Below are positions 1 to 6,385 of a stretch of 9,020 nt of DNA, piece after piece (the first letter of the stretch is position 1; each line of letters begins with the position of its first letter). The stretch spans positions 1 to 9,020 of the forward strand of contig DAOWDR010000361.1 of assembly GCA_030638935.1 (NCBI GenBank). Reading direction: 5' to 3'. A program made the position numbers and the translations under genes. The DNA is from Desulfobacteraceae bacterium (GTDB taxonomy: Bacteria > Desulfobacterota > Desulfobacteria > Desulfobacterales > Desulfobacteraceae). The notes below the pieces were generated by a model, which was given only the letters and a program-made list of their open reading frames with translations, searched no databases and had not been told where the DNA came from.

Positions 1-779
1 AACCTGGCCCGGATGGGCAAATAGTTGGACGCATGGTTTGCATGGAAAAGTCCGTCGGTCAGATGGGTGGCAGCAATCATTCCCCCCAGCTCGGCCAGCA
101 TTTCTTCCGGGTTGATGAGCACAAATTCGCCCTGTTCATATTGGTCATTAAGTTCGGTTCCGGGAATGAGCATCAGACTCAATGCCCCGACAAAGTCAGG
201 ATCTATGGCCGATAACACCCTCCCGGTTTCCCGGGCATGGATCTGGGATCGCTCCCTTCCTCCCAGCCCCACCAGGACGGTAACCGATAATTTGATCCCG
301 GACTCTTTGACCCGTTTGCCCATTTTGATCATTTTTTCGGCATTGGCCCCCTTGCAAATATCCTTAAGCACTATATCATCCCCGGACTCAAGGCCCATAT
401 AAGCAATATCCACCCCAAGGGATTTAAGTTCTTCAAGTTGTTCATCGGTTTTCATGCCGATTCCCTTGGTGTTGGCATAGAGCCCCACCCTTTCCACCCA
501 GGGCAGGCGATCTTTGATTCGTTCAAGGATGGGAACCAGCCGTTTCTGTGGGACTATCATGGCATCCCCATCGCAGATAAACAAGCGATTTTGACGACGG
601 CAATTTTGCCTTGCAAATTCAATATCTTTAAAAATAATATCATCTTTTTTGATGTTGAATCGTTTTTCCAGAAAGGTTCCGCAAAAGGTGCATTTATTAT
701 GGGAACAGCCCAGGGTGACCTGTAGTAAAATACTGTTTGCCTCGCTGGGCGGGCGGATGATCATTCCTTCGTAGTGCAT
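1..779 (-). CDS. Radical SAM protein, 3' end cut by the window edge
   Basis: This reading frame stays open from an ATG at 779 to the left edge, giving 259 visible residues. The N-terminus runs MHYEGMIIRPPSEANS and is followed by GCSHNKCTFCG, which places the cluster cysteines at C25, C30 and C33 (C-x4-C-x2-C). In radical SAM enzymes these ligate the [4Fe-4S] cluster that cleaves S-adenosylmethionine. Further family-like stretches are FICDGDAM, YMGLESGDD and VTVLVGLGGRE, and HANHASNYLP lies near the visible end, so I estimate only a few tens of residues are missing. An AGGGG sequence about 8 nt upstream supports the chosen start. The family resembles widespread Elp3/MiaB/NifB-like radical SAM proteins whose substrate is, to my knowledge, not established, so I assign no reaction. 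It lies on the same strand as rnfB, 107 nt downstream of it, and could share its transcript or have its own promoter. Confidence 0.9.
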   Translation of the reverse strand, partial: MHYEGMIIRPPSEANSILLQVTLGCSHNKCTFCGTFLEKRFNIKKDDIIFKDIEFARQNCRRQNRLFICDGDAMIVPQKRLVPILERIKDRLPWVERVGLYANTKGIGMKTDEQLEELKSLGVDIAYMGLESGDDIVLKDICKGANAEKMIKMGKRVKESGIKLSVTVLVGLGGRERSQIHARETGRVLSAIDPDFVGALSLMLIPGTELNDQYEQGEFVLINPEEMLAELGGMIAATHLTDGLFHANHASNYLPIRAR

Positions 780-886
780 ATGCAATCCCCTAAAAAGTCA
801 AAACTCTTTTTTAACAGGTATTGTTAGAAAATTCAATATCTTGATTCTTTTTAACCCGGTTATTGGAATTGGTTAGTGGAATCGGA
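780..886. other. Intergenic gap between rnfB and the radical SAM gene
   Basis: This AT-rich gap of 107 nt separates the last rnf gene from the next gene on the same strand. Read on the minus strand it has only weak hairpin potential (an AACC...GGTT pairing before a short A-run) and no GC-rich stem with a T-run, so no intrinsic terminator can be called. A TTGAAT / TAAAAA pair with 17 nt spacing on the minus strand is a poor promoter candidate. Read-through from the rnf operon into the radical SAM gene therefore cannot be excluded. Confidence 0.5.
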
Positions 887-1708
887 TCATGGATTGCTTT
901 TACCTATAAAGTGGATGCAGTTTGTGGGGCATTTTTCAATTGATTTTAATGCATCTTCATAATTTTCAGCGGTATAGGTGTCATAATCACATTTTGAGAG
1001 ATTATCGGTGAGGTTAAAAAGATCTGAAATTTTAGAACAGGCCTTGCAGGCAACACAGGATGTCCTGCAGACAGCTTTTGCATCCTTTGCCTTATCTTTA
1101 TTGGAACAGGCAACCGTGGGAATTATATCTTCCTGAAAACCCGTCATGGCTATGATGTCCCTTGGACAGACCTTTGAACAGGCACCACAGCCTACACATA
1201 ATTTATAATCAACCATTGCAAGGCCATCCACAATATGGATGGCATCATAGTTACAGGATTTTACACAGTCTCCAAAACCAAGGCAGCCAAAGGTACAGCC
1301 CTGGACACCGGCTACCTGGTGTGCGGCAGCGCATCGTTTTTCCCCCCGGTATTCGGTTAATTGAAGGCGGTCCCTGCTGTGGGCCCCGCAATGGACAACG
1401 GCACGAACAAGGATGGTTTCACCAACTTCAACCCCCATAATATCAGCCACACTTATTGCACAGGCTTCTCCGCCAACCGTGCATTTGTTGACAGGATCAT
1501 TGTCGGTGACAATGGCCACGGCATAGTCACTGCACCCAAGATAGCCGCAGCCGCCGCAATTAACACCCGGCAGGGTTTCCAGTACAGATTCGATTTTGGG
1601 ATCAATCTCAACCTTGAATTTTTGATTTGCCCAGCCCAGAATAAAAGAGAGGATCATTGCCATTACCAGCATGGTTCCGGCTGCTATGGCAAGGGTTATA
1701 AGGATCAT
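887..1708 (-). CDS. rnfB: RnfB, iron-sulfur subunit of the Rnf complex
   Basis: RnfB accepts electrons from ferredoxin and passes them into the membrane complex. The 273 residues begin with one membrane helix (about 1-27), then the N-terminal Fe-S motif C51-x2-C54-x4-C59-x16-C76. A 2[4Fe-4S] ferredoxin domain follows, with C138, C142, C148, C152 and C171, C174, C177, C181. A third cysteine-rich segment holds C201, C214, C218, C221, C224, C240, C260 and C264. The protein is thus the long RnfB type rather than the roughly 190-residue E. coli RsxB type. The terminal segment looks like a 2[4Fe-4S] domain reduced to one cluster: C218, C221, C224 and C260 (in a CP pair) remain, while the fourth cysteine of the first motif and most of the second motif are absent. 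The ATG overlaps the rnfA stop in an ATGA arrangement, pointing to translational coupling. It is the last gene of the operon. Confidence 0.96.
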   Translation of the reverse strand: MILITLAIAAGTMLVMAMILSFILGWANQKFKVEIDPKIESVLETLPGVNCGGCGYLGCSDYAVAIVTDNDPVNKCTVGGEACAISVADIMGVEVGETILVRAVVHCGAHSRDRLQLTEYRGEKRCAAAHQVAGVQGCTFGCLGFGDCVKSCNYDAIHIVDGLAMVDYKLCVGCGACSKVCPRDIIAMTGFQEDIIPTVACSNKDKAKDAKAVCRTSCVACKACSKISDLFNLTDNLSKCDYDTYTAENYEDALKSIEKCPTNCIHFIGKSNP

Positions 1709-2508
1709 GGCATTCTCACTTGGGAAATTTTGTTTTTGGAATCAAGAAGGACAAAAAAATCTGATTGTTCAGGGGAATGGGGAATAATTTCTGACACCTG
1801 CTCTGCCGGGGCGGGCATGACAGCATCCCTGATACCCGAGTCAACCCCTGTAAATCCCATGAAGGCAAGGGCAAGGATACCGCCGATAATAAGAGTTATG
1901 GCAGCACCCTGGAAAGGTTCCGGTATATCGCTAAGTTCCAGCTCTTCCCTGATACCCGACATAATTACAATGGCAATGGTAAATCCCACACCGCCGAAAA
2001 AAGCCAGGGCAATGGCCTTTCCCAGGTCCCATACATCCGAGGGATTGTCAACTCCCACAACATGACTCATTATGGTCAGGCAGGCAAACAGGATGGCACA
2101 ATTGGTGGTGATAAGGGGAAGAAAAACGCCAAAGGAACGATAGAGTAAGGGGAAATATTTTCTGACATACATCTCGACAAACTGAACAGAAGAAGCAATG
2201 GAAAAAATATAAACAATATAACTTAATACGGTGAGATCTATCTTGGCTGCTGCTTCTTTTGAAAGGAAAAAACCGGCAATAAAGGAGGATAGGGGAGCAC
2301 CGGGTATCAGCACCATTGTGGTGATGCTCCAGCTGATGAAAGCTGCAATGCTGATGACAAAGGTAACGGCACATCCCATACCAAATGCCATTTCCACCTT
2401 TCTTGACACCCCCACAAAGGGACAGATGCCCACAAAATAGTAGAGCACAAAATTATTAATCAAAGCTGCTGTAAGGGAAATCAGCAGTATGTCCAGAAGA
2501 TACATCAT
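1705..2508 (-). CDS. rnfA: RnfA, membrane subunit of the Rnf complex (enlarged)
   Basis: RnfA is an integral membrane subunit that pairs with RnfE, and in solved Rnf structures conserved cysteines of the pair hold an intramembrane [2Fe-2S] cluster. Diagnostic stretches here are NNFVLYYF (18-25), GICPFVGVSRK (27-37, with Cys29), LITTNCAIL (132-140, with Cys137) and IREELELSDIPEPFQG. At 267 residues it is much longer than the usual 190-195. By eye against E. coli RsxA, the extra length is an insertion of about 20 residues near 71-90 (around SSFIAGFFLSKEAAAK), about 9 residues near 150-158, and a hydrophilic tail of about 46 residues from 222 to the end. The start is at one of two adjacent ATG codons (2508 or 2505); only a weak AGGCG lies 6 nt upstream, and a short ORF in the same frame ends 9 nt before it. 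The stop overlaps rnfB. Confidence 0.95.
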   Translation of the reverse strand: MMYLLDILLISLTAALINNFVLYYFVGICPFVGVSRKVEMAFGMGCAVTFVISIAAFISWSITTMVLIPGAPLSSFIAGFFLSKEAAAKIDLTVLSYIVYIFSIASSVQFVEMYVRKYFPLLYRSFGVFLPLITTNCAILFACLTIMSHVVGVDNPSDVWDLGKAIALAFFGGVGFTIAIVIMSGIREELELSDIPEPFQGAAITLIIGGILALAFMGFTGVDSGIRDAVMPAPAEQVSEIIPHSPEQSDFFVLLDSKNKISQVRMP

Positions 2509-2517
2509 AAAAATCGC

Positions 2518-2577
2518 CTATACCCCTTTAAGAATATTGAAAATATCTGCCGATGCATGAAAAAGCATGTTAATCAT
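2518..2577 (-). CDS. Candidate 19-residue ORF between rnfE and rnfA
   Basis: A GGAGG ribosome binding site inside the 3' end of rnfE (2585-2589) sits 7 nt before an ATG that overlaps the rnfE stop. The ORF reads MINMLFHASADIFNILKGV and ends at a TAG 9 nt before the first rnfA ATG. It fills almost the whole gap and lies in the same frame as rnfA, separated from it by the TAG and three sense codons. Its ribosome binding site is stronger than rnfA's own. The likeliest role is a translated leader that couples rnfA translation to rnfE; a real small membrane-associated peptide or a chance ORF are alternatives. I recognise no family. An in-frame inner ATG lies three codons in, 1 nt after the rnfE stop. 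Confidence 0.35.
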   Translation of the reverse strand: MINMLFHASADIFNILKGV

Positions 2578-3196
2578 TGGCAGACCTCCGTGATTTAATT
2601 GTTCCAATCCAGTTGACAAGGCCAAGCAGCAACCCCAATGTGAGAAATGCGCCGGGCGGCAACACCATTATGACCCAGTCGGGCCAGGATAGAGGAAGAA
2701 CCCTTACCCCAAAAAATGCTCCTGTGCCCAGGATTTCCCTTACTGCGGCAATGCTTGAAAGGGCAAGACCAAAGCCGATGGCCTGGCCCATGGCATCGGA
2801 TGCTGCCGTAAACACAGACTGTTTGGAAGCGCACACCTCGCAGCGGCAGATAATAAGGCAGTTAACAATGATCAAAGGGATATAGGGTCCCAGGGTTTTG
2901 CTCATCTGAAAAAAATAGGCTGCAAGAAAGCGGTCCGCTATGGTAACAAAGGTGGCTATGGTAAGGGTAAAAACAACAATGCGCAGATGGGGTCTTAGGA
3001 GATTTCTGATCAGGCTGATGACAATATTGGCGCAGAGTAGTACAAAGGCAACAGAGCATGCCATGGTCAGGGCAGGTTTCATACCATTGGTGACAGCCAG
3101 GGTGGGACAAAGACCAAGCAGCTGTCGGTATACAGGATTTTCAGGCAAAATGCCCTGGACAAATCTTTCAAAGGCTGTTGGGTGATCCGCCATCAT
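2570..3196 (-). CDS. rnfE: RnfE, membrane subunit of the Rnf complex
   Basis: RnfE is the membrane partner of RnfA. The 208 residues match the usual length. Family stretches are NPVYRQLLGLCPTLAVTNG (20-38, with Cys30), IPLIIVNCLII (106-116, with Cys113) and the C-terminal LPPGAFLTLGLLLGLVNW. Cys30 and Cys113 are the positions expected to help hold the RnfA/RnfE [2Fe-2S] cluster. Directly after Cys113, where RnfE proteins usually read roughly GRAEAFASK, this one reads CRCEVCASK, adding Cys117, Cys119 and Cys122. The first ATG (3196) overlaps the rnfG stop as ATGA, with AGGAG 5 nt upstream; the next codon is also ATG and would have 8-nt spacing, so either could be used. The 3' end carries the ribosome binding site of the small ORF ahead of rnfA. 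Confidence 0.95.
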   Translation of the reverse strand: MMADHPTAFERFVQGILPENPVYRQLLGLCPTLAVTNGMKPALTMACSVAFVLLCANIVISLIRNLLRPHLRIVVFTLTIATFVTIADRFLAAYFFQMSKTLGPYIPLIIVNCLIICRCEVCASKQSVFTAASDAMGQAIGFGLALSSIAAVREILGTGAFFGVRVLPLSWPDWVIMVLPPGAFLTLGLLLGLVNWIGTIKSRRSAND

Positions 3197-3885
3197 TTAT
3201 TCTCCTTAATTTTGCCGTCTTCACTTTTATCGGCTTCACTTTTTTGAGCCTTATTTTTTGGGAATGGTACAAGCCGGGGCTTAATATCGGCAATGGTTTT
3301 GTTCACAATACCTGTAACGCTCCTGGATGAAATGGTTGCACCTGAAATAGCATCGATTTCATCTTCATTTCCAGCCTTCCCTTTTACAACAACAAGGCGT
3401 GTGTCCGAAGGTTTATCCACAAATAGATCCCGCCAGGGTTTTTCTAAAATTCTGTTTCCAAGGCCCGGGGTCTCTTTCTGGGCCAGGATAAAGAGGCCCG
3501 TGATGGTATCGGCATTTGCATCCAGACCCAGCAACAACTCAATCTTATCTGCATAGCCCTGGCCGGTCGCCTTGGCCACATGTCCTGCCATGGAACCATC
3601 CTTGAAAAGAGCATCATAGACCGTATAAAATTTTTTAATCCCGTTTTTTTCAATCTCAATAATACGGGATTTAATGACAAGGGATTCTTTCTGGTCCATC
3701 ATTTTTGCAGCTCTGTCTTCACCCAGGACAAGGGCGGGGATTTTTTCCATGGTTTCCTTGATCTTGTTTGCCTCTATAATGGGGCCAAGTTTTGTCTGAA
3801 TACCTGCAAGGGCAGTGCCGAAGGCTGTGGCAAGCACCAGAACCAGCCAGGCCTGGAACAGGTTGCTGTCTCTAAGTGATTTCAT
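3193..3885 (-). CDS. rnfG: RnfG, covalent-flavin subunit of the Rnf complex
   Basis: RnfG is anchored by one N-terminal membrane helix (about 11-30) and exposes an FMN-binding domain on the outer side of the membrane. The FMN attachment motif is SGAT at 181-184, within DAISGATISSRSVTG; the flavin is expected as a phosphoester on Thr184. The upstream ETPGLGNRI stretch (about 138-146) is also typical. At 230 residues it is of normal length, ending in a lysine/glutamate-rich tail of about 20 residues (KNKAQKSEADK and on). The ATG lies 1 nt after the rnfD stop, with GGAG 9 nt upstream inside rnfD, and the stop overlaps the rnfE start, so translation of D, G and E is probably coupled. Confidence 0.95.
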   Translation of the reverse strand: MKSLRDSNLFQAWLVLVLATAFGTALAGIQTKLGPIIEANKIKETMEKIPALVLGEDRAAKMMDQKESLVIKSRIIEIEKNGIKKFYTVYDALFKDGSMAGHVAKATGQGYADKIELLLGLDANADTITGLFILAQKETPGLGNRILEKPWRDLFVDKPSDTRLVVVKGKAGNEDEIDAISGATISSRSVTGIVNKTIADIKPRLVPFPKNKAQKSEADKSEDGKIKENK

Positions 3886-3886
3886 A

Positions 3887-4927
3887 TCAGGCTTCTCCCA
3901 TGGGTTGAGGATTGGTCCAGCGGTTTATCAGGGGGGTAACTGCATTCATCATGAGAACGGCAAACATTACCCCTTCGGGATAGCCGGAAAAAAGTCTGAT
4001 TATCATTATTAATACACCTGTGCCAATGCCGAAAATCCACTTTCCCCTTGAGGTAAGAGGAGAAGTTACAGGATCGGTTGCAATGAAAAACGCACCAAAC
4101 ATCAGGGCTCCGCCAAAAAGATGCTGGGCAAGGAACAGGCCTGAATGGGAACCTGAAATATCTGTGATACCGGCAATGACCAAGACCGTTAAGATTATGC
4201 CCAGGGGTATCTGCCAGGATGCGGTTTTTCTGAAAACAAGGTAAAGTCCTCCCAAAAGACAGGCGGCTGTGCTTGTTTCACCAATTGATCCATTGGTATT
4301 GCCCCAGAAAAGATGTGAAATGTCACTGGTAAGGCCATTAAATTTTAGTGCACTTAAAGGGGTTGCCCCTGAAACAGCATCCACAAGCCCTGTCATATTC
4401 TCATAGGAGCCCGCTCCCATTAACTGGGCAAAGGCTATCATGACAAAGGCCCGTCCCACCATGGCAGGATTAAAAATATTCATGCCAAGGCCACCAAAGA
4501 TAATCTTTCCGATTCCCATGGCAACAACAGAGGCAAGAACACCAACAAACCAGGGGGCTGAGCCCGGCAAAGAAAGAGCAAGAATAATACCTGTAACCAC
4601 GGCGGAAAAATCTTTGAGGGTCAGTGACTTGCCCCGGATCCGAACAAATAAAAATTCTGAAACCATACAGGTTATAACGCAGATAAAAAGCTGTTTTACA
4701 GCATAGAGTCTAAACAGGTAGACTGACAAAAGCAGAATGGGTAAAAGCGCTATCATGACATCGATCATCATCTTTTGTGTGCCGGCGCCTTTATCCACTA
4801 TATGGGGAGAGGGAGCAACATGGATGATGGCCCCGGATTTTTTATCCGGTGAATCTGGTCCGGAGGAATAAAATTGTTTAATTGTATCCATTTTAACTCT
4901 ATCTGGTTTTTTAATTGTATCTGGCAC
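3887..4927 (-). CDS. rnfD: RnfD, membrane flavin subunit of the Rnf complex
   Basis: RnfD is a polytopic membrane subunit that carries covalent FMN and takes part in ion-coupled electron transfer. The attachment motif is SGAT at 186-189 in DAVSGATPLSALK, with Thr189 as the expected site. Other family stretches are VAPSPHIVDKG (37-47), GGLGMNIFNPAMVGRAF (145-161) and ATDPVTSP (283-290). The total of 346 residues includes about 33 residues ahead of the usual [HV]xPSPH start, and these contain short repeats. The start chosen is GTG at 4927, because AAGGA lies 8 nt upstream. An out-of-frame ATG 4 nt earlier opens only a 6-codon ORF. An in-frame ATG at codon 13 is a possible alternative start, without a clear ribosome binding site. 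The gap to the rnfC stop is 31 nt. Confidence 0.95.
   Translation of the reverse strand: MPDTIKKPDRVKMDTIKQFYSSGPDSPDKKSGAIIHVAPSPHIVDKGAGTQKMMIDVMIALLPILLLSVYLFRLYAVKQLFICVITCMVSEFLFVRIRGKSLTLKDFSAVVTGIILALSLPGSAPWFVGVLASVVAMGIGKIIFGGLGMNIFNPAMVGRAFVMIAFAQLMGAGSYENMTGLVDAVSGATPLSALKFNGLTSDISHLFWGNTNGSIGETSTAACLLGGLYLVFRKTASWQIPLGIILTVLVIAGITDISGSHSGLFLAQHLFGGALMFGAFFIATDPVTSPLTSRGKWIFGIGTGVLIMIIRLFSGYPEGVMFAVLMMNAVTPLINRWTNPQPMGEA
4877..4924 (-). repeat. Short imperfect repeats at the 5' end of rnfD
   Basis: Codons 2-18 of rnfD are built from three related units encoding PDTIKK, PDRVK and MDTIKQ. The 12-mer GATACAATTAAA occurs identically at 4921-4910 and 4888-4877 (minus strand), and the middle unit is a diverged copy. 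The units lie entirely in the N-terminal extension that precedes the conserved RnfD core. Local duplication by replication slippage is the simplest explanation. Confidence 0.75.
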
Positions 4928-4935
4928 GCATTATT

Positions 4936-4965
4936 TCCTTGTATTAGCGGTCCTTGTATTAACGG
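4936..4965 (-). repeat. 15-bp tandem duplication holding rnfC stop and rnfD RBS
   Basis: Two adjacent 15-bp units differ at one base. On the coding (minus) strand they read CCGTTAATACAAGGA and CCGCTAATACAAGGA. The first contains the rnfC stop codon TAA; the second has a second TAA in the same frame five codons later. Each unit carries an AAGGA ribosome binding site, and the copy nearer rnfD is the one correctly spaced for its GTG start. The duplication gives rnfD a second, distal ribosome binding site and moves its start 15 nt further from rnfC. Confidence 0.85.
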
Positions 4966-6326
4966 TTTGCCCAGGCGGCAACCAGCATTTTTCCGGTTCG
5001 AATCAGCTGAACCAGATTGATTTTTGCAGGACAAACATAGGTGCAGCATCCGCATTCAAAACAGGCATGGATGTGGTATTGGCTTGCAATGGACGGATTA
5101 TTATATCTGGCAGCAAGGGCAAGCCTTGTGGGGACAAGATTCATGGGGCAGGCATCAACACAGCGCCCGCACCGGACGCAGGAAGTCTCCTTTTCATCGG
5201 AGACCTCATCATGGGTAAGCACGGTGATACCCGAAGTTCCCTTGGTGACCGGTGCGGTAAGATCTGAAAAACAAAATCCCATCATTGGACCGCCGGCAAT
5301 AATTCTTGCGGCATCCTTTGTTATACCGCCGCAAAATTTAATCACCTCACCCATTGAGATACCAATGGGTACGAAAAGATTTTTAGGTTTTTTTATCCCC
5401 CTGCCGGATACGCTGATCACCCTGTGGGTCAAAGGAGCCTCTTTAATCACCCCCCTTGCCACAGTCGCCATTGTCCCCACATTGCTCATTGCAACCCCAA
5501 CATCCGACGGCAGGCCGCCCAAGGGGATTTCAAGGCCAAGCACTGATTTTACAAGCTGTTTTTCACTTCCCTGGGGATATTTGGTCTTTAATACGGCAAT
5601 TTTTATCACGGTCTGTTCCGTGGCTTCTTTAAGTTTTTTGACGGCATCGGGCTTATTGTCTTCCACGCAAATAACAATTTCCCTTGCTGACACGGCACGG
5701 CCGGTTAAAAGAGCGCCTGTAACAATAGCCCTTGGCGCCTCCTTCATCAGTCTGTAATCGCAGGTGAGATAGGGTTCGCATTCACAGCCGTTGATCATGA
5801 GGGTATCGATCATCCGTGTATCATTGGGTGTTACCTTTACATGGGTGGGAAAGGCTGCCCCGCCCAGGCCCACAATGCCGGAATCATGAATGATTTTAAC
5901 AATGGTTAAAGGATCATAAATGGAAATGCAGTCCCTTGGCCACTCCTTTGACCTCATCTCATCCCATAATTTTTGTGGGGAGATCTGATCACCTTGGGCA
6001 TTGATGGATATGGAGGCAAGATGTTTGCCGTTTGGCAGGGTCACAACCTTGGTTTTTTTAACTTTTCCTGCAATGGGTGAATGAAGGGAGGCTGAAACAA
6101 AGGCCTCGCCAGCCCCGATAATTTCTCCATACCTGACGATCTGCCCTGGCTTCACAACTTGTTTGCACGGCACACCCAAATGCTGAAGCAATGGTAAAGT
6201 CACGGTTTCAGGTGTTTCCATCACTTCAACTTTTGATTCATCAGACAATTCTTTATTATCCGGCGGATGGATGCCGTGGCGGAAATTGCCGTTCCCTGGA
6301 AACCCCTTTAACTTGAACAAACCCAT
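4959..6326 (-). CDS. rnfC: RnfC, NADH/FMN and iron-sulfur subunit of the Rnf complex
   Basis: RnfC is the peripheral cytoplasmic subunit that exchanges electrons with NAD(H). The 455 residues carry the N-terminal FRHGIHPPDNKEL signature (15-27), a lipoyl/barrel-sandwich-like segment around 60-90 (VKPGQIVRYGEII to SPIAGKV), the nucleotide/FMN-binding motif GLGGAAFPTHVK (153-164), INGCECEPYLT (178-188) and GGLPSDVGVAMSNVGT (270-285). Two [4Fe-4S] motifs close the protein: C383, C386, C389, C393 and C422, C425, C428, C432. The length matches short RnfC forms without the alanine/lysine-rich C-terminal extension of E. coli RsxC. The start is the ATG at 6326; the best ribosome binding site, AAAGG, is 13 nt away and so not ideal. 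It is the first rnf gene, 59 nt downstream of the USP gene. No multihaem cytochrome gene precedes it. Confidence 0.96.
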   Translation of the reverse strand: MGLFKLKGFPGNGNFRHGIHPPDNKELSDESKVEVMETPETVTLPLLQHLGVPCKQVVKPGQIVRYGEIIGAGEAFVSASLHSPIAGKVKKTKVVTLPNGKHLASISINAQGDQISPQKLWDEMRSKEWPRDCISIYDPLTIVKIIHDSGIVGLGGAAFPTHVKVTPNDTRMIDTLMINGCECEPYLTCDYRLMKEAPRAIVTGALLTGRAVSAREIVICVEDNKPDAVKKLKEATEQTVIKIAVLKTKYPQGSEKQLVKSVLGLEIPLGGLPSDVGVAMSNVGTMATVARGVIKEAPLTHRVISVSGRGIKKPKNLFVPIGISMGEVIKFCGGITKDAARIIAGGPMMGFCFSDLTAPVTKGTSGITVLTHDEVSDEKETSCVRCGRCVDACPMNLVPTRLALAARYNNPSIASQYHIHACFECGCCTYVCPAKINLVQLIRTGKMLVAAWANR

Positions 6327-6385
6327 AAACCCGTATTTACCTTTCTTAATATTGTTTTTTAAATAAATTCAAAGGATGGAGAAAA

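Noticed and set aside
780..886. Terminator after rnfB
   Set aside because: Only 4-5 bp imperfect pairing was found and there is no GC-rich stem with a T-run on the minus strand.
1361..2065. Long plus-strand open frame opposite rnfB and rnfA
   Set aside because: It runs antisense to two well-supported genes, spans their junction, has no RBS and no recognisable domain; it is a shadow of their codon use.
2518..2520. TAG before rnfA as a read-through or pyrrolysine codon extending RnfA
   Set aside because: The conserved RnfA N-terminus begins normally at the downstream ATG pair, so no upstream extension is needed, and nothing in the window hints at amber decoding.
5041..5757. Long plus-strand open frame opposite rnfC
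   Set aside because: Antisense to the conserved Fe-S and FMN motifs of RnfC, with no RBS and no family resemblance.
887..6326. The operon as a new system
   Set aside because: All six genes match known Rnf subunits in a known order with cofactor motifs intact; novelty is confined to local features listed separately.
6346..6373. Possible promoter for rnfC: TTTGAA and TATTAA with 16 nt between, on the minus strand
   Set aside because: Both hexamers match the sigma-70 consensus poorly and the region is very AT-rich, so chance matches are expected; co-transcription with the USP gene is equally likely.
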